From assembly GCA_036346375.1 (NCBI GenBank), contig CM070511.1, positions 558,001-622,000 of the forward strand: 64,000 nt of DNA. The letters are read 5' to 3'. Both the position numbers and the translations under genes were made by a program. The DNA comes from Guadua angustifolia. Lineage: Eukaryota; Streptophyta; Magnoliopsida; Poales; Poaceae. Below the pieces are notes generated by a model. It did no database searches. It saw only the letters and a list, made by a program, of their open reading frames with translations, and had not been told where the DNA came from. Every line of letters starts with the position of its first letter. The stretch's first letter is position 1. This document shows positions 33,528-45,318 of the stretch, one piece after another.

Positions 33528-34288
33528 AAATCGTGGCCACTTAGGGGTTTTTCTTGCCTCGCGGGGTCCATCGGATACGGCCCAAAAATTACGAAAAAAA
33601 TTACGAGCGATCTACGCAACGTGGGCAACACTTATCAATGGGCGACCTGGCCGGGCATTGCCCCGGCACGAAGTTACGAAAATCGGAAAAGGCACTCGCG
33701 GCCACGAAACCGCGAAAATCGTGGCCACTCAGGGGTTTTCGTAGCCTCGCGAGGCCCACCGGATACGACCCAAAAATTACGAAAAAAATCATGAATGATC
33801 TACGCAATGTGGGCTACCACTTATCTACGGGCGACCTGGCCGAGCATTGCCCTGGCACGAAGTTGCGAAAATCGGAAAAGGCACTCACGACCACAAAACC
33901 GCGAAAATCGTGGCCACTTAGGGGTTTTCCTTGCCTCATGAGCCCACGGATCTGACCCAAAATTACTGAAAAAATTACGAGCGATCTACATAGCGTGGGC
34001 AGCACTTATCAATGGGTGACTGGCGGGCATTCCCGACGCGAAGTTTAAAATTGGAAAAGGCACTCGCGGCCACGAAATCGCGAAAATCGTGGCCATTTAG
34101 GGGTTTTCGTAGCCTCGCGGGGCCCACCGGATACGGCACAAAAATTACGAAAAAATCATGAGTGACCTACGCAACGTGGGCTACCACTTATTTATGGGCA
34201 ACCTAGCCGGGCATTGCCCCGGAACGAAGTTGCGAAAATCGAAAAAGGCACTCGTGACCACGAAACCGCGAAAATCATGGCCACTTAG
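33528..34288. repeat. Tandem array, about 188-bp unit, four copies
   Basis: The landmark TGGCCAC (TGGCCAT in copy 4) recurs at 33534, 33722, 33911, 34090 and 34278, giving periods of 188, 189, 179 and 188 bp. Each unit carries GAAAATCGTGGCCACTTAGG, AAAATTACGAAAAAA, GCGACCTGGCCGGGCATTGC-like and GGAAAAGGCACTCGCGGCCA landmarks with substitutions. It lies inside the MULE, between the GRF-type gene and the PMD gene. Frames across it are not genes. Confidence 0.93.
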
Positions 34289-34428
34289 TCTGAAAAACAG
34301 GGTGCAGCGTGTTGTCGTTTCAGTCTGAAAAGCGGGGTGCAGCATGTTATCATTTCAGTCTGAAAAGCGTGGTGCAGCGTGTTGTCGTTTTAGCCCGAAA
34401 AGCGTGGTGCAGAGTGTTGTCATTTCAG
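34289..34428. repeat. Tandem array, 35-bp unit, four copies
   Basis: Units start at 34289, 34324, 34359 and 34394, each near TCTGAAAAGCGTGGTGCAGC followed by GTGTTGTCGTTTCAG. It directly abuts the 188-bp array. Confidence 0.93.
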
Positions 34429-34592
34429 TCTAACAAAGCTACTAGGTGTATGACAAAGCTAATGAAAGGATTAACTAAGTACATAAGATTAAAATTACAA
34501 ATAATGCAAATGCAATTGTTCGTACAGCATATTTCAAATGATTAACTAAGTACATAATATACTACCAATAATAAAAATCAAAAGAAACTACC

Positions 34593-37149
34593 GTCGGCCC
34601 CGCTTCTGGGCAGCTCCTCGCGACTGGGGAGGCCTCCTCCTCCGAACCTAGCCCTACGAGTATGTCAACTGCGTTGGCGTGCGGTGGACCCTCTGTGGCC
34701 TAGCTGGAAGCGTCGCGTACTCATGCTGAGTAGGCTGCGTCGGTGGTGGCGCTCCGTACAACTGTGATGATCCAGCCTCATCTGTATCGACGAGGAAGCT
34801 CGCTACAGTGTCCTCCTCGTAGTCCACCGGATCTGGATCATCACTCTGGTCCTCGTAGTCGTCAGGAGCAGGTGGAGCTGTACGCGAGAATAACCATGCC
34901 TGCGAGCCTGTAGCAAATGAAGAATTGTTTAGAACATTGTAATACGTGATTGTAACACGTGAAAAGTGCATTTCAGTACTCACCTCCAGTGTGAGTGACT
35001 ACAGAAGCGTGCCCAGCAGCTCGCCCTCTCGCAGCCTGCGGGACGGTAGCGTGCGAAGATGTACCTGCTACACTCCTGCCTCTGCTAAGCGGCACGCCGT
35101 GAGCCACCTGGGTAGGGATGTGGCATCCCGACAACTCGAGGGCGCGTCTCGAGCTGTCCAGAAACCTCCAGACGTAAGAGGTGACCTCCTCTCTCGTCAC
35201 CTCAACTCTGGTGGTCAGCCGAGAAAATAAGCCGCAAAACTCCTGGTAGTGATGGAGCAGTACATCATTCTGCAAAATAAATTACAAATTAGTTAGCAAA
35301 ATAAATTACGAATCACTAAGATTACATGAGATCGAAGGTAGGACGCAATGTACCGAACCGTGCGCCGCCGAGTCCGTATGGACGGGGTACATATCCGCCA
35401 CCCTAGGAACGTGTCTAGGAGGATCAGGGTCGACACGTACCAAACGTACACGAGTCCGGGGAGTGTACCACTCTCGGTATGCGCGGTACATCTGCGGGTC
35501 GTACGACGCAACCTCAGCGTAGACGTCCTCCAGGGCTCCTCCCCACTCCTCAGCCCAAGACACCATACGTACGTGCCAGGGGGTGGTCCCAGGTGTGCCC
35601 TTCCTACTCTGCCTGTGGGTAAGAAATAAATATAGCATTATTAGATGGCATTACACAGTAATAATTATAAAAACATCAATACAGGGAACTTACGTGTGGA
35701 CTGTGGGTGGGACTGCACGGTCGTCGTGCACCGGGAACGCCTGCCGTAGACCAAATTGCCTCATCACACGATGGACAGCGTAGCCCTCGACCTGGACGTC
35801 GAACACGAGGAATCGATGGGTGAGCCAGTACCCCGTGTCTCGTGTGCAAAGGGTGGACAGGCCACCCGTCCCACGAAGCTGCACCTCAGCGTCCGCGTAC
35901 GGCATCCAGCGTACGTGGTCCTCGGTGAGGTGGTCGAAGGCATCGACGAACTGGGGGTAGCCCATCCGCACAGTCCGGTGTGCCAACCTCAGCTGTAGTG
36001 ACGATACAACGTAACCGTTAGTATTCACAAAACTTAAATGAAAAGTATCAAAATCGCTATTGCAATATCTTACCCATCGCAGGCATCAGATGGTGCCCAT
36101 AGTCGGACCGTCGACGTCACCGCCTGCATGCTCTAGAGGCTACAGGTTGATGTCGGGCCGCCCGATATGGAACCTCTCGTATGCCCACAGCTGTACCAGC
36201 AATGGACATCCTCCGAAGGTCACCTCACCGGCGGTCCGTGTACACCCGTCGCAGAGTGCACGGTAGGTGGCGCACAGCACAGCCGAGCCCCAAGAGTACT
36301 GTGGCACAGCGTCAAGGGGTGCGTCCGCGATCTGCGTCGCGAACTGCACCAGGTGCCTGTCCACGCTATCCCCATGGGACATCGTGAACATGCACCAGCC
36401 GAAGAGCCACAGCAGGTACGCTTCCAGGTGGCGGCTGATGCTCTGCTCGTCCGTTGGCTCGACAATCTCCTCACGCTGTAAAATAAAGCTCACTTGTTAT
36501 TTTAAGCAGTACGTACACAATTTAGTTTTAAAGGCTACTTGCGTACCACGAACTGTCGATGCTAGCGCAGTGTCGGTCCGTGCGTACTGTCGAAGGTCGC
36601 GTACACAGCAGGTGGTAGTACACCTGCGAACCTCTGCAGCAGCTCCTAGCGCCACTCCGGGTCAACGTCCTAGGGCACCACAGCCTCACCGGCGATCGGG
36701 AGGCCAAGGAGGTAGGAGACGTCCTGCAAAGTGATCGCCATCTCCCCGACAGGGAGATGGAAGGTGTGCGTCTCCGGCCTCCACCGATCCACCAGAGCGG
36801 TGATCAGCGACCGATCGTACGGGAACCGACGTCCCAAGTGCTCCACCATCCAGGTGAGGGGCAGCAACCCTGAAGCTCGAAGCCTAAAAAACAGAAACAT
36901 GTAATTAATATCAGTGTAGCACTAATCATGGTGTTAGAACAAACATGTTTACAAATTTAAGTACTGATATGTTACCGGGATCCAACGAAGATCGGCGCCA
37001 GAGTCTTTGCTACTGCCTAGGTCGAAGGACACCGAGTCTGCACAGGTCCCTCCTCCTCTGGGATAGCGGTGAAGCGGGCACGGTGACCACGGCCGACAAC
37101 CGGTCCAAACAACTCAAGGGCCACTCGTCATCTCCATGCTGGTGAGCCA
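34593..37149 (-). pseudogene. MULE passenger gene: plant mobile domain (PMD) protein, degraded
   Basis: PMD (aminotransferase-like, MAIN/MAIL1-type) proteins occur both as host genes and within plant transposons. Exon-like blocks on -: 37149 to about 36977 (ATG; MAHQHGDD), 36881-36547 (PYDRSLITALVDRWRPETHT, GEMAITLQDVSYLLGLPIAG), 36480-36074 (EQSISRHLEAYLLWLFGW, AVPQYSWGSAVLCATYRALC, LVQLWAYERF), 36000-35694 (MGYPQFVDAFDHLTEDHVRW), 35620-35350, 35272-34981 and 34910-34593. The PMD core is highly recognisable. Lesions include TAG stops at 36670-36672, 36646-36648, 36562-36564, 36140-36142, 34654-34656 and 34648-34650, a TGA at 36086-36088, and a frameshift in the first block. Exon borders are approximate. 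Confidence 0.85.
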
Positions 37150-37429
37150 TACCTACAAATTACAAAAATGAAGTTAGAATTGAAACACATATGTAAACAA
37201 AAGCGTACGTAAAACTATACAAGCATGACAGCAATATATTGAAACCAATACGCACATAAAAAACGGAGAAGCTCATTACAATATATTGAAACAATTCTAA
37301 CAATTTGTCAAGACACAACACTCGCAACAGCTAGGTACAAAACAGAGTTCATACAACACACGTTACATCGATGAAATATATATTTGATATATAACATATG
37401 ATAATGCAAATTGCTTGTCATCTGATACG

Positions 37430-39890
37430 ATGGCGTCGTGCAGCAGTCCTCGTAGAGGACGATCCTTCCCCCACCGTCGGGTGACCATCTCCTGCTTCAT
37501 CTTCTTCGTTTTGTGCTTCGTAGTTCTTGAATGTATGTCCTCATTGGTTGCACAATGAGCATTTCTTCACGTGTTTGCCAGCTTCTGACTCATCCATGTC
37601 ATTTCTTATACGCATTGTTTTTCGACGCCCTGCTTTCCCTCTTTTCGCATCAAAATCAGAGACCCAGAACCTTTCATCAACACTAGGAGTTGTGGTGAAA
37701 GAACCCACAACCCCATAACCATAAATCTCCTCGCTCCAAGTTGCCATCACCCTTTCCTTCATAAATATTCAGATAGGTATGTACCAGGTTGCATTCCAAA
37801 TAAAGCACATGCGGCTATGACATGAGAACATGGCCTATACAAAAGGTATGGCTTATTGCACGAGCATTTGCACTCAGCCTGTAAGATGCACTCCTGGGTG
37901 ACAACCTTCTGGTTGGTTCCACGCCTTCCTTTATCCCTGCAGATCACCTCGAAGCGCAGTGTTCGTGCACCAACTTTGATAGCTCTATGTTTGGCCGCCT
38001 TCTGACTCTTCTCATCCATGTATTTAGTGATCATCGAAGAGTACAAGAATTTCTCATCTCTCATTACTATGTCAGCAGCTGCATGCCTGTCCACAAAGTA
38101 CTTGGTTGTACCCCTCAGCACTCCCTCGACAATTCCTACCAACAGAAGACATCTCATGCCTCGCATTACCCAGTTGTAAACTTCTGCAAAGTTAGTGGTC
38201 ATCACACCGTATCTGGCACCATGTGTGTGATATAACAGTGACCACTTCTCTTTCGGTTCGTGCTTGATCCAGTCCGAGAAACATTTAATTGGCCTTTGCC
38301 TCCGACGACGGTTAGTCGCCTCATCCTCTGTTGGCAGGGGAAAAGAGGCTCCGTCTGCTCCTGTGTTCCACTGGCACTAGTGTTGTTCGTCTGCTTCTTG
38401 TATTTTCTTGTCAGCTCATCAAGATTTTTCCACAGAGTTCGGAACTTGCTCTCCTGGTTGTGCTTACATAGTCTTTTGAACATGTTCATCAGTTGCTTGT
38501 TCCTGAATTACTTATAGAAGTTTGCACCCAAATGCCTCATGCACCATCGACTCTGCAAGTCAGGCCATGGCAATGGCTCCTTTTCCCCTGTTTGCAGCTG
38601 GTTGATAGCACTAAGCAACCCAGCATACCTGTCATGCAGCACGCATACATCTTGACGAGTTTTGACCACCCCGAGCTTCAAGTTTCGTAGGAACCACAGC
38701 CAACTCTCGTAGTTCTCGCTTTCTACGAAGGCAAAGGCAACAAGCAGAATCTGGTTGTTCCCATCGACGCTCACAGCTGTCAATATTTGCCCTCTGTATT
38801 TCTCGATCAAGAATGTGCCGTCCACGCACAACAATGGACGACAGTGATAGAACGCCTTAATGCAAGCTCCGAATGCGAAGAATACTCTCCTCAGATGCCT
38901 TTTAGTTAGCCACTTGATTGACGGACAATCTTGATAATCATAGTAGGTCGCAAGATTTCTTCCCTGAATGCAACTGAGCAGTGCGGGTAGGTTATGGTAC
39001 GAGTCTTCAAACTTCCCAAACCTCATTTCTAATGCCTTCTGTTTCGCCCTCCACGTCTTCCCACAGCTAATTGTATACTGATATCTGTTCTCGATCGCTC
39101 GGATAATAGCACGGGGCTCAAAACTCATGTTCTCCACTATCTCTGCATACATGATGTTCGCAACATACCCGGACGACAGGTTCCTGTGAGCCATCACTGT
39201 TTCCTCAGTCATACAGGTATGCTGCTCAACCTTCGAACATAGCCAATGGGTGCCCCATTTGGGCTTGTACGCGTGCACTCTCCACGGACACCCATGGACC
39301 TCACACACCACGTCATAGCAGGTTGGGGTAGATTTCTTAACCCTGAAAGTCCTTAATGATAAAGCCCAATCTTTCACGGCATCCTGCACAGTCTCTTTTG
39401 TCGGGTACATACTGTTAGGCCTAACCTTATTGTCACTATACTGTCAAGGTATATCGTTGCTTTCATTGACAACCAGCTTATCAAATTGCTGCGTGCTCCA
39501 CTCGGCTGGCACAAGCGGCTCCGTACCTTCATCTTCCTCATCCGACTTATCATCGTCGTCCTCCTCTGCTCTGCTGTACTCACGGTCTTCCTCTTCCATC
39601 TTAGCTGTTATTTCATCAATTTGCTCACTTTCGTCTACCAGTCCCCGCGCTTCTTGGCCAATATTTTCATCATCCTCCCGAAACTCAACCTGTTCACCAT
39701 TTTGGCAAATGATGTCATCGTTGCATTACTAAACATGCTGCTCACGGCTAGATCTCCCAATTTCGGTGTCACCGAAACTGAGCTCATTTTGAGGCTGACT
39801 ACACTCTTGGCGTCCAAGCTAACTGCTGGGGCCAACATCCTCTCATATGCTTGCACTAAAAGCACCGATTCCATCCCGTTGCTCGCCCCT
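37430..39890 (-). pseudogene. mudrA-like: MURA-type (MuDR) transposase, degraded
   Basis: The main block, 39410-38508, carries the MuDR N-terminal domain (MYPTKETVQDAVKDWALSLR; WRVHAYKPKWGTHWLCSK) and the start of the MULE transposase core (LLCVDGTFLIEKYRGQILTA; LHDRYAGLL; RWCMRHLGANFYK). A TAA at 38508-38510 separates it from 38489-38346 in the same frame. After a frameshift near 38340, the frame continues into NFAEVYNWVMRGMR and a SWIM finger (CKCSCNKPYLLYRPCSHVIA, 37759-38205). A further frameshift near 37765 leads to 37762-37541 and a zinc knuckle CSLCNQ, then TGA, then GHTFKNY, with its last Cys lost. Another TGA lies upstream near 39434. It is clearly non-functional. Confidence 0.93.
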
Positions 39891-40288
39891 CACATATGAT
39901 CTCCACGATGCGGTTCCCTTCAGCTCAACTAGCTCTCAGTAAATAGGGTCGTTTCGCATATTACATAGGCAAAATACCTTCAACTCGCACTTCTATTGTT
40001 CCATCCGAAAAGTATAATACAACCATTTCAACACGGAAGCAAATGTGCGCTCCTCGACCCTACTCAAACTTCTGTCCACATACTGCATGTTACTTAGATC
40101 TGCACCCTCCAAACCATGCATTACAACCCTCTCTCTATAATAGATTCTAAATGGAACTCGTTTTGCCATATCTGCGAATCCATTTATTCACCCACGAATT
40201 AATAACTTTCCGTAAAAATTACTGTGAAACCTAACATAAGTATACGTACATATTACAAAAATATATATCTAACCGTAAAAAACATCTA

Positions 40289-40452
40289 CATTCCTAATAA
40301 TTCATATCGATGTACTTATATCTGTAAAAAAATATACATTCCTAACAACATATACATTCATATCGATGTACTTATATCTGTAAAAAAAATATACATTCCT
40401 AACTACATTTCCATCAATATATACCGATATACTCCTATCCCTAAAAATATCT
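40289..40452. repeat. AT-rich minisatellite, about 57-bp unit, three copies
   Basis: Units begin CATTCCTAA and carry CATATCGATGTACTTATATC followed by an A-run. The first two are close copies, the third is diverged. A second short duplication (AACCTATCAATTTACCTA) follows at 40471-40520. It lies in the 5' region of the MURA gene. Confidence 0.85.
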
Positions 40453-40771
40453 AAATCACTAGAACTATCTATAACCTATCAATTTACCTAGATCTATCCA
40501 TAACCTATCAATTTACCTACATCTATCCGTAACCTAGATCTAAAATTATTTCTAATCTACCACAATTTACTACTAGAAAAAGCATATAACGAAAATTTAC
40601 CTTAAAATGTCGCGCAGTGCCTCCTCTCTTACTTTTCCTCTCCTCTCCTGCCTCTTCCTCTGTTTCAACTCGGTTTCGGTTTGGATGAAATAGGAACAAC
40701 GGCAAGGAGAGCCTTTATAAACATCCTCGTCGCCCTTTGGTGGACGACGAGAGCCCTCTCCCTCTGTCGCC

Positions 40772-41016
40772 TCGAACCATCGATCGATTTAGCTCCTGTC
40801 GCTAATTCATCGGGCGACAGGGGTCGTTTCGGCTCCTGTCGCCATTTCATTGGGCGACAGGAGGCTAGGGGGTGATGTGGCCTCCTGTCGCCCGTTTATT
40901 TTGCTATTTAGGCCCTTGTCGCCCATCCAACGAGCGACAGGGGTATATTCTGTAATTTTTTTTATGGTATATTTTTGAAATCTTGAATAAAAAATGTATT
41001 ATTTTTTAACAAAATC
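40772..41016. repeat. MULE right terminal inverted repeat
   Basis: Reverse-complement partner of 32456-32697. It contains CTGTCGCC/GGCGACAG motifs in both orientations, and ends next to the second CCTCCTTGG at 41017. Confidence 0.93.
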
Positions 41017-41510
41017 CCTCCTTGGTTACCACAAGGTGCATGCCATCTAGCTAGCCTTCCATCAATGGAAAAGACACATCACTCTGTTTATAATTTTGCA
41101 CAAATTACATAAACGCTTGCTCATCTGCCATTGCGCTATCATCATGTTATTCACAACAACTTCGCCAGCATAAAACATCAGGAAAACTGAGCAACTCTCC
41201 AGTAGATTACGAAAAACAGAGAGAAGAAAATGCAAGGGCTCACCAAACCTATACAACACAAGGCAACAACGAGGACGATTGCAAAAATAAACACAACCAA
41301 ATCTCATAAAAAGCACTTGCAGCAGCACACTAGCTTGCCAGGTTAGACGGGTTCACTAGATGTAGACGGCTCACCGCTTCCCTCTCTTGCAATACCGTCT
41401 TCTCCGGGCATCAATCAGCAGAGGGTCCCTAGCTTGTCACCATTCCTCCTAATCCAGGATTCTTCAAGTCTTTGAATGCTTCGTTTGGGAATACACTTTC
41501 CCTCTTTGCA

Positions 41511-44500
41511 TCACATATTGCGCGCCGAACCACTCCGAGGTAGAGTCCTGAGGTACATAATTTAGGTAACACACGAAGGTGCATAGAGTGTATTTTAACA
41601 TTAACAATCTCAACAAGTAAACTGACTGCAGTCTCTGAAGTACCTGCCAGGTGGCAGTTGTGAACTGTTGGCAGAACCACTTGAACTACTAAACCTTTTT
41701 GATTTGTTGTCCTGCTCTTTCTCCAATCGCATAGCCGCCACCTCCTTTTCCATGGCAGCCACCTCCCGCCTCATTTTCTTAGCCTCTGATTCCATCGCCT
41801 TTGTCAAAGTATCTACTTTCTTTGCCAGCATCTATATATCAAACCACTCATAAATAGGAAACAGGCAGAAGAAATGTAAAAATGGCACATTAAGCAACTG
41901 AAATTGTATGGTCCTAATCTCCGACCGAATGTACCTCAATTGCATCGTCCTTGTCTTTCAGGCTTTGATCCTTTTCATGGCATCCCTTCCTTAGAGCAAT
42001 GACTTCCTTTTGCAGCATATCATACAGCACACCTGACACCGTATCATTCGACTCAACAGATGAAAATTCATTAGGCTTCTCATCCGAGTTGTTTGATTCC
42101 TTGTCTTCGCTGGAGTCAGTAGATATGTTCATACCAATCCCATTTACAAGGCCATTATAACGGTCAAGTGATCTACAGCCTCCATCAAAAGACTTTGACG
42201 CCCCTTTTGCATGGTTGACTAGTGTAGTTGTGGTGGTAGATACTGAGGATCTCATCTGGAATGATGGCCGTTTTGATAGAAAGCCATTGGTCTTAGATAG
42301 ACTCTCAGCACCACCTATAGACTGGCGACGTGCGGCACTTAGATTAGCTCGGGATGTAGACATTCTCAATCCTTCCTCAAGTACTTTAAGCCGTAGTTGA
42401 AACTTATCCTGCGACATTCGATGCAGATTACAATGAAGAGACAGTGGAAAGACCTAACTGATAGGAAGATGGAAGTAAATGACTTTATGAGAAACATGAA
42501 GAGCAAAATCATACTTTCAGTTGAGCTTCTGATCTTGCAGCCCTTTCTGCTATAGTAAGTTTATCCCTGAGTTGCTGCATTTCTCCCTGTAAAAAGACGA
42601 GTCCTCAACAAATTAACAAAAGGGACCATAGTTTACTCCACTGAAAGAGGCGAAAGTGAAAAGCCTACAGTTCCATTGAGGGACTTCCAGATATCCATCC
42701 AGAACAACTCAGCAACAGTGTAAAACTAGAAGATAGGAGACCTCCATGACTTACTTGCAGAATCCTTCGTTCTTCAAGCCATTGTTTGACAGGCATTACT
42801 TTATCGTTGCCATCTTTCCACTCATTTGCCACCACTACTGCAACCCTATTTGCTGAAACCTTTGCACGAGATAGCTCACGATCAAGAGTTTTCATTTCCT
42901 CCTGAGAATAGCATACATGTAAATAGAGGTTGATTCCTATGCTTTCAGATACGCTAAATATCATGAAATACATGAATAAGGGTCCAGGTCATCATGCATT
43001 ACATTCATCTCCTGGACTTTCCGCTGATAGTCTCTCACAGCATTTGCGGCTGCACCACCAGCAAGAACAGCTTCTTCTAGCTCTCTGACAGTCTGAGTAA
43101 GCTTTTCTACCTCAGCAACTTTTTGGCGGTGCATTCTATCCAAAATCTTGTTCTCTTCCTAGAGTGCCATAGAACACAGCCTCACAACTGTAGCTAATTG
43201 TATGATACAAACTAGTAAATTGTTGTAAATGAATACTTTCATTGCCTTATACCTGACAGATCTCAATCTGTTTCAACAATTCTTGGTTTTTGTTTTGCAA
43301 ATCATCCACCAAGGAAGCTTTTGCTAATGCTATCTGAACTGTCCTTTCTGCTTCCAGGAGAGCTGCTTCCTTAGACTTTGTAAGACGGTCTAATGCCCTG
43401 TTGTCATCTTGTAATTTTGCAATCTGCACGAGACGACCAACATCTTAGTGTTTCATTCAATTGACATGGAATAGCAAGCAATTAATGGTAAAAATAGAAA
43501 ACTCCACATAAATATCAATGATAAAATACAGCATATGGACCTCTACTCTTAGCAGTTTCTGGACTATGATACATTTTGCAAATCTGTAAAGTAGAAGCAC
43601 ATTAAATCACATCAGGAAACTAGAAGGTTGCATTATTAACTATCAAGAAAGAGATAGAAAATAAGTAGGCAGTGTTGGATAAAAGCTATTTACAAGCATT
43701 CAACATTTGTAAGCTGGAATACATTCTGAAAACAAGAACTGTACAATTTGCTCAAATGTTGATAGGATACCCGCAACAAACATTTCACACAAATTCACAT
43801 GAAGCACACTGATCAATGATCATGACTGGCAAGAAAAGGCACAACACAATTATATGCTTTGGATCAAGTACCTCCTGACGAGCTAGTTTCAGCTCAGCTT
43901 CCAGTGGTGCGAGAATGGCCTCAATAGGAGGCATGTCATCATCCTTCTGTGCTGCATGAACCCTTCGTAGTGTAGCCTCTGCTGCAAATTGAGCAGCAAG
44001 TGCAGCTTTCTTTTCATCATTGATCTTCTTTGCTTCAAGGTTCTGCAATCTCGCAGATGAATATATGATTATTATCCATAGCTGTTGTCAAGATAAAACC
44101 GTGAGCTGAAAAAGAGGGGAAAAAAAACAAGGGCTACACCGTTACCTTGCTTTCCAGGAGAGACTCTGTAAGCTTCAGCTTCTCATCCACCTTTGCCAAT
44201 TCTTCCGTAAGCTTACAATGATGCAGAAGGCAAAGTCAGGATTGTTTCCCGAAAATACAAAAACACTACCTGACAGTGTATGACTCAATAAAATTTTGAC
44301 AACGCATGAGAGAGAACATTTGAGTATAATCACAACAGCAATGATATAGAACACTTCCTTCATTTCTAATTCCGAACAATTATCCCAAATAACTTAAGGC
44401 TGCCTGTTTAGGTTGAAACTGGATGTTGCATAATGGTATGATCAGAAGAAGAACAGCCGATGCTCGACAAAGATAGCACAAGCTAAATAGGTCGTTTGGG

Positions 44501-45318
44501 TCTCACTGACAGTTTACAAAACTGCACTGTTTACTAGGACTTGGAACTATTCAAGATTTTGAATGGTAAACCAAATCAGTAAGCGAAACAGAAGCAACCA
44601 CATATGTTTAATACGCAAGATAGAGAACGTACTTGATGGAGCTTTCCTATGTTGTAGTTAAAGGTTTGAACAAAGAGATGTCATTTTCCACCCAAGAAAG
44701 ATGTAGCAAGTCAGTGAACATACTGGAATCTAGGGAACATGAAGCGATCTATGAACTCTTGAAGTATAGCTGCGGACAGCTAGTCGGATCTATTTGAGAA
44801 AAATCTGATACGGTTACCAATAAACGCATCGAATTTAGTGCAGAACAACAACCAAGTAGAAGCTACTAGTCTAGATGTAAAATGAAGCTAGAGAAAGAGA
44901 GAGAGAGAGAGAGAGAGAGCAGGAAATCGGTGTGTTTTTCACTGACATCCTCGACGGCCTTCTCGCGCGCTCGCTCGGATAGCCGCAGGGCCTTGATCTC
45001 CGCCTGCGCCTCCCCCAGTTCCTTCTCCTTATCTGCAGGCAGAGCAGAGGATATGAAAGATCCAATTTTGTTCCAACAGGAGATCGATGACAAAGAGGAG
45101 CAGCTAGATCTAGATCAGATCGGGGTCGGAGTCGGGCGTCATTTGATAAGGGTAGATGACTCACATTGGAGCTCGTTCTCGAGGCGGGTGAGCTCGACGC
45201 GGACGGGATCGGAGCCGTGGAGGAGGTTGATGAAGTCCTCGACCTCGAGGGTGGGCTTGAGCTTGGCGCGCTGCTGCTGCTGCTTGAGGGCCTTGCCGTC
45301 GCCGTACGGATCGGCCAT
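41511..45318 (-). CDS. MAP70: MAP70 microtubule-associated protein (11 exons)
   Basis: MAP70 proteins are plant-specific coiled-coil proteins that bind cortical microtubules and influence cell shape and secondary wall patterning. Exons (minus): 45318-45165, 45032-44947, 44211-44146, 44042-43872, 43423-43253, 43158-43003, 42901-42755, 42586-42515, 42408-41935, 41831-41644, 41547-41511. They total 1,722 bp (574 codons) with all phases matching and no stop. Family signatures in order: FINLLHGSDPVRVELTRLEN, GEAQAEIKALRLSERAREKA, DDDMPPIEAILAPLEAELKL, LDRLTKSKEAALLEAERTV, LDRMHRQKVAEVEKLTQTVR, NRVAVVVANEWKDGNDKVMP. The end is LPRSGSARNM. An in-frame ATG at 45399 (MSGGG...) would add 27 residues; the ATG at 45318 (MADPYGDGK) was preferred by comparison with remembered MAP70 starts. 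Confidence 0.95.
44893..44920. repeat. (GA)n microsatellite in MAP70 intron
   Basis: A run of about eleven GA dinucleotides just downstream (on -) of exon 2 of MAP70. A mixed (GT)n(GA)n run also lies in the 5' flank near 45437-45460. They generate long antisense frames with no meaning. Confidence 0.85.

Larger units (their letters stand above)
32456..41016 (-). mobile_element. Mutator-like element (MULE), 8,561 bp, 9-bp TSD
   Basis: CCTCCTTGG occurs at 32447-32455 and at 41017-41025. A 9-bp duplication is the hallmark of Mutator superfamily insertion. The ends are inverted repeats of about 240 bp (32456-32697 and 40772-41016), starting GAATTTTTTTT and GATTTTGTT and rich in GGCGACAGG. Inside, from right to left on -, are a MURA transposase pseudogene and a plant mobile domain gene. 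On + at the left is a GRF-finger/coiled-coil gene. Tandem arrays lie at 33528-34288, 34289-34428 and 40289-40452. All three genes are broken, so the copy is inactive. It sits between MAP70 and the kinase, with its left end about 1.1 kb upstream of the kinase start codon. Confidence 0.95.

Noticed and set aside
33554..33955. A 133-residue frame with internal repeats
   Set aside because: The repetition is that of the 188-bp DNA array. The frame does not persist across all units.
33528..34428. A CRISPR-like array
   Set aside because: The units are adjacent tandem repeats without unique spacers, in a plant transposon.
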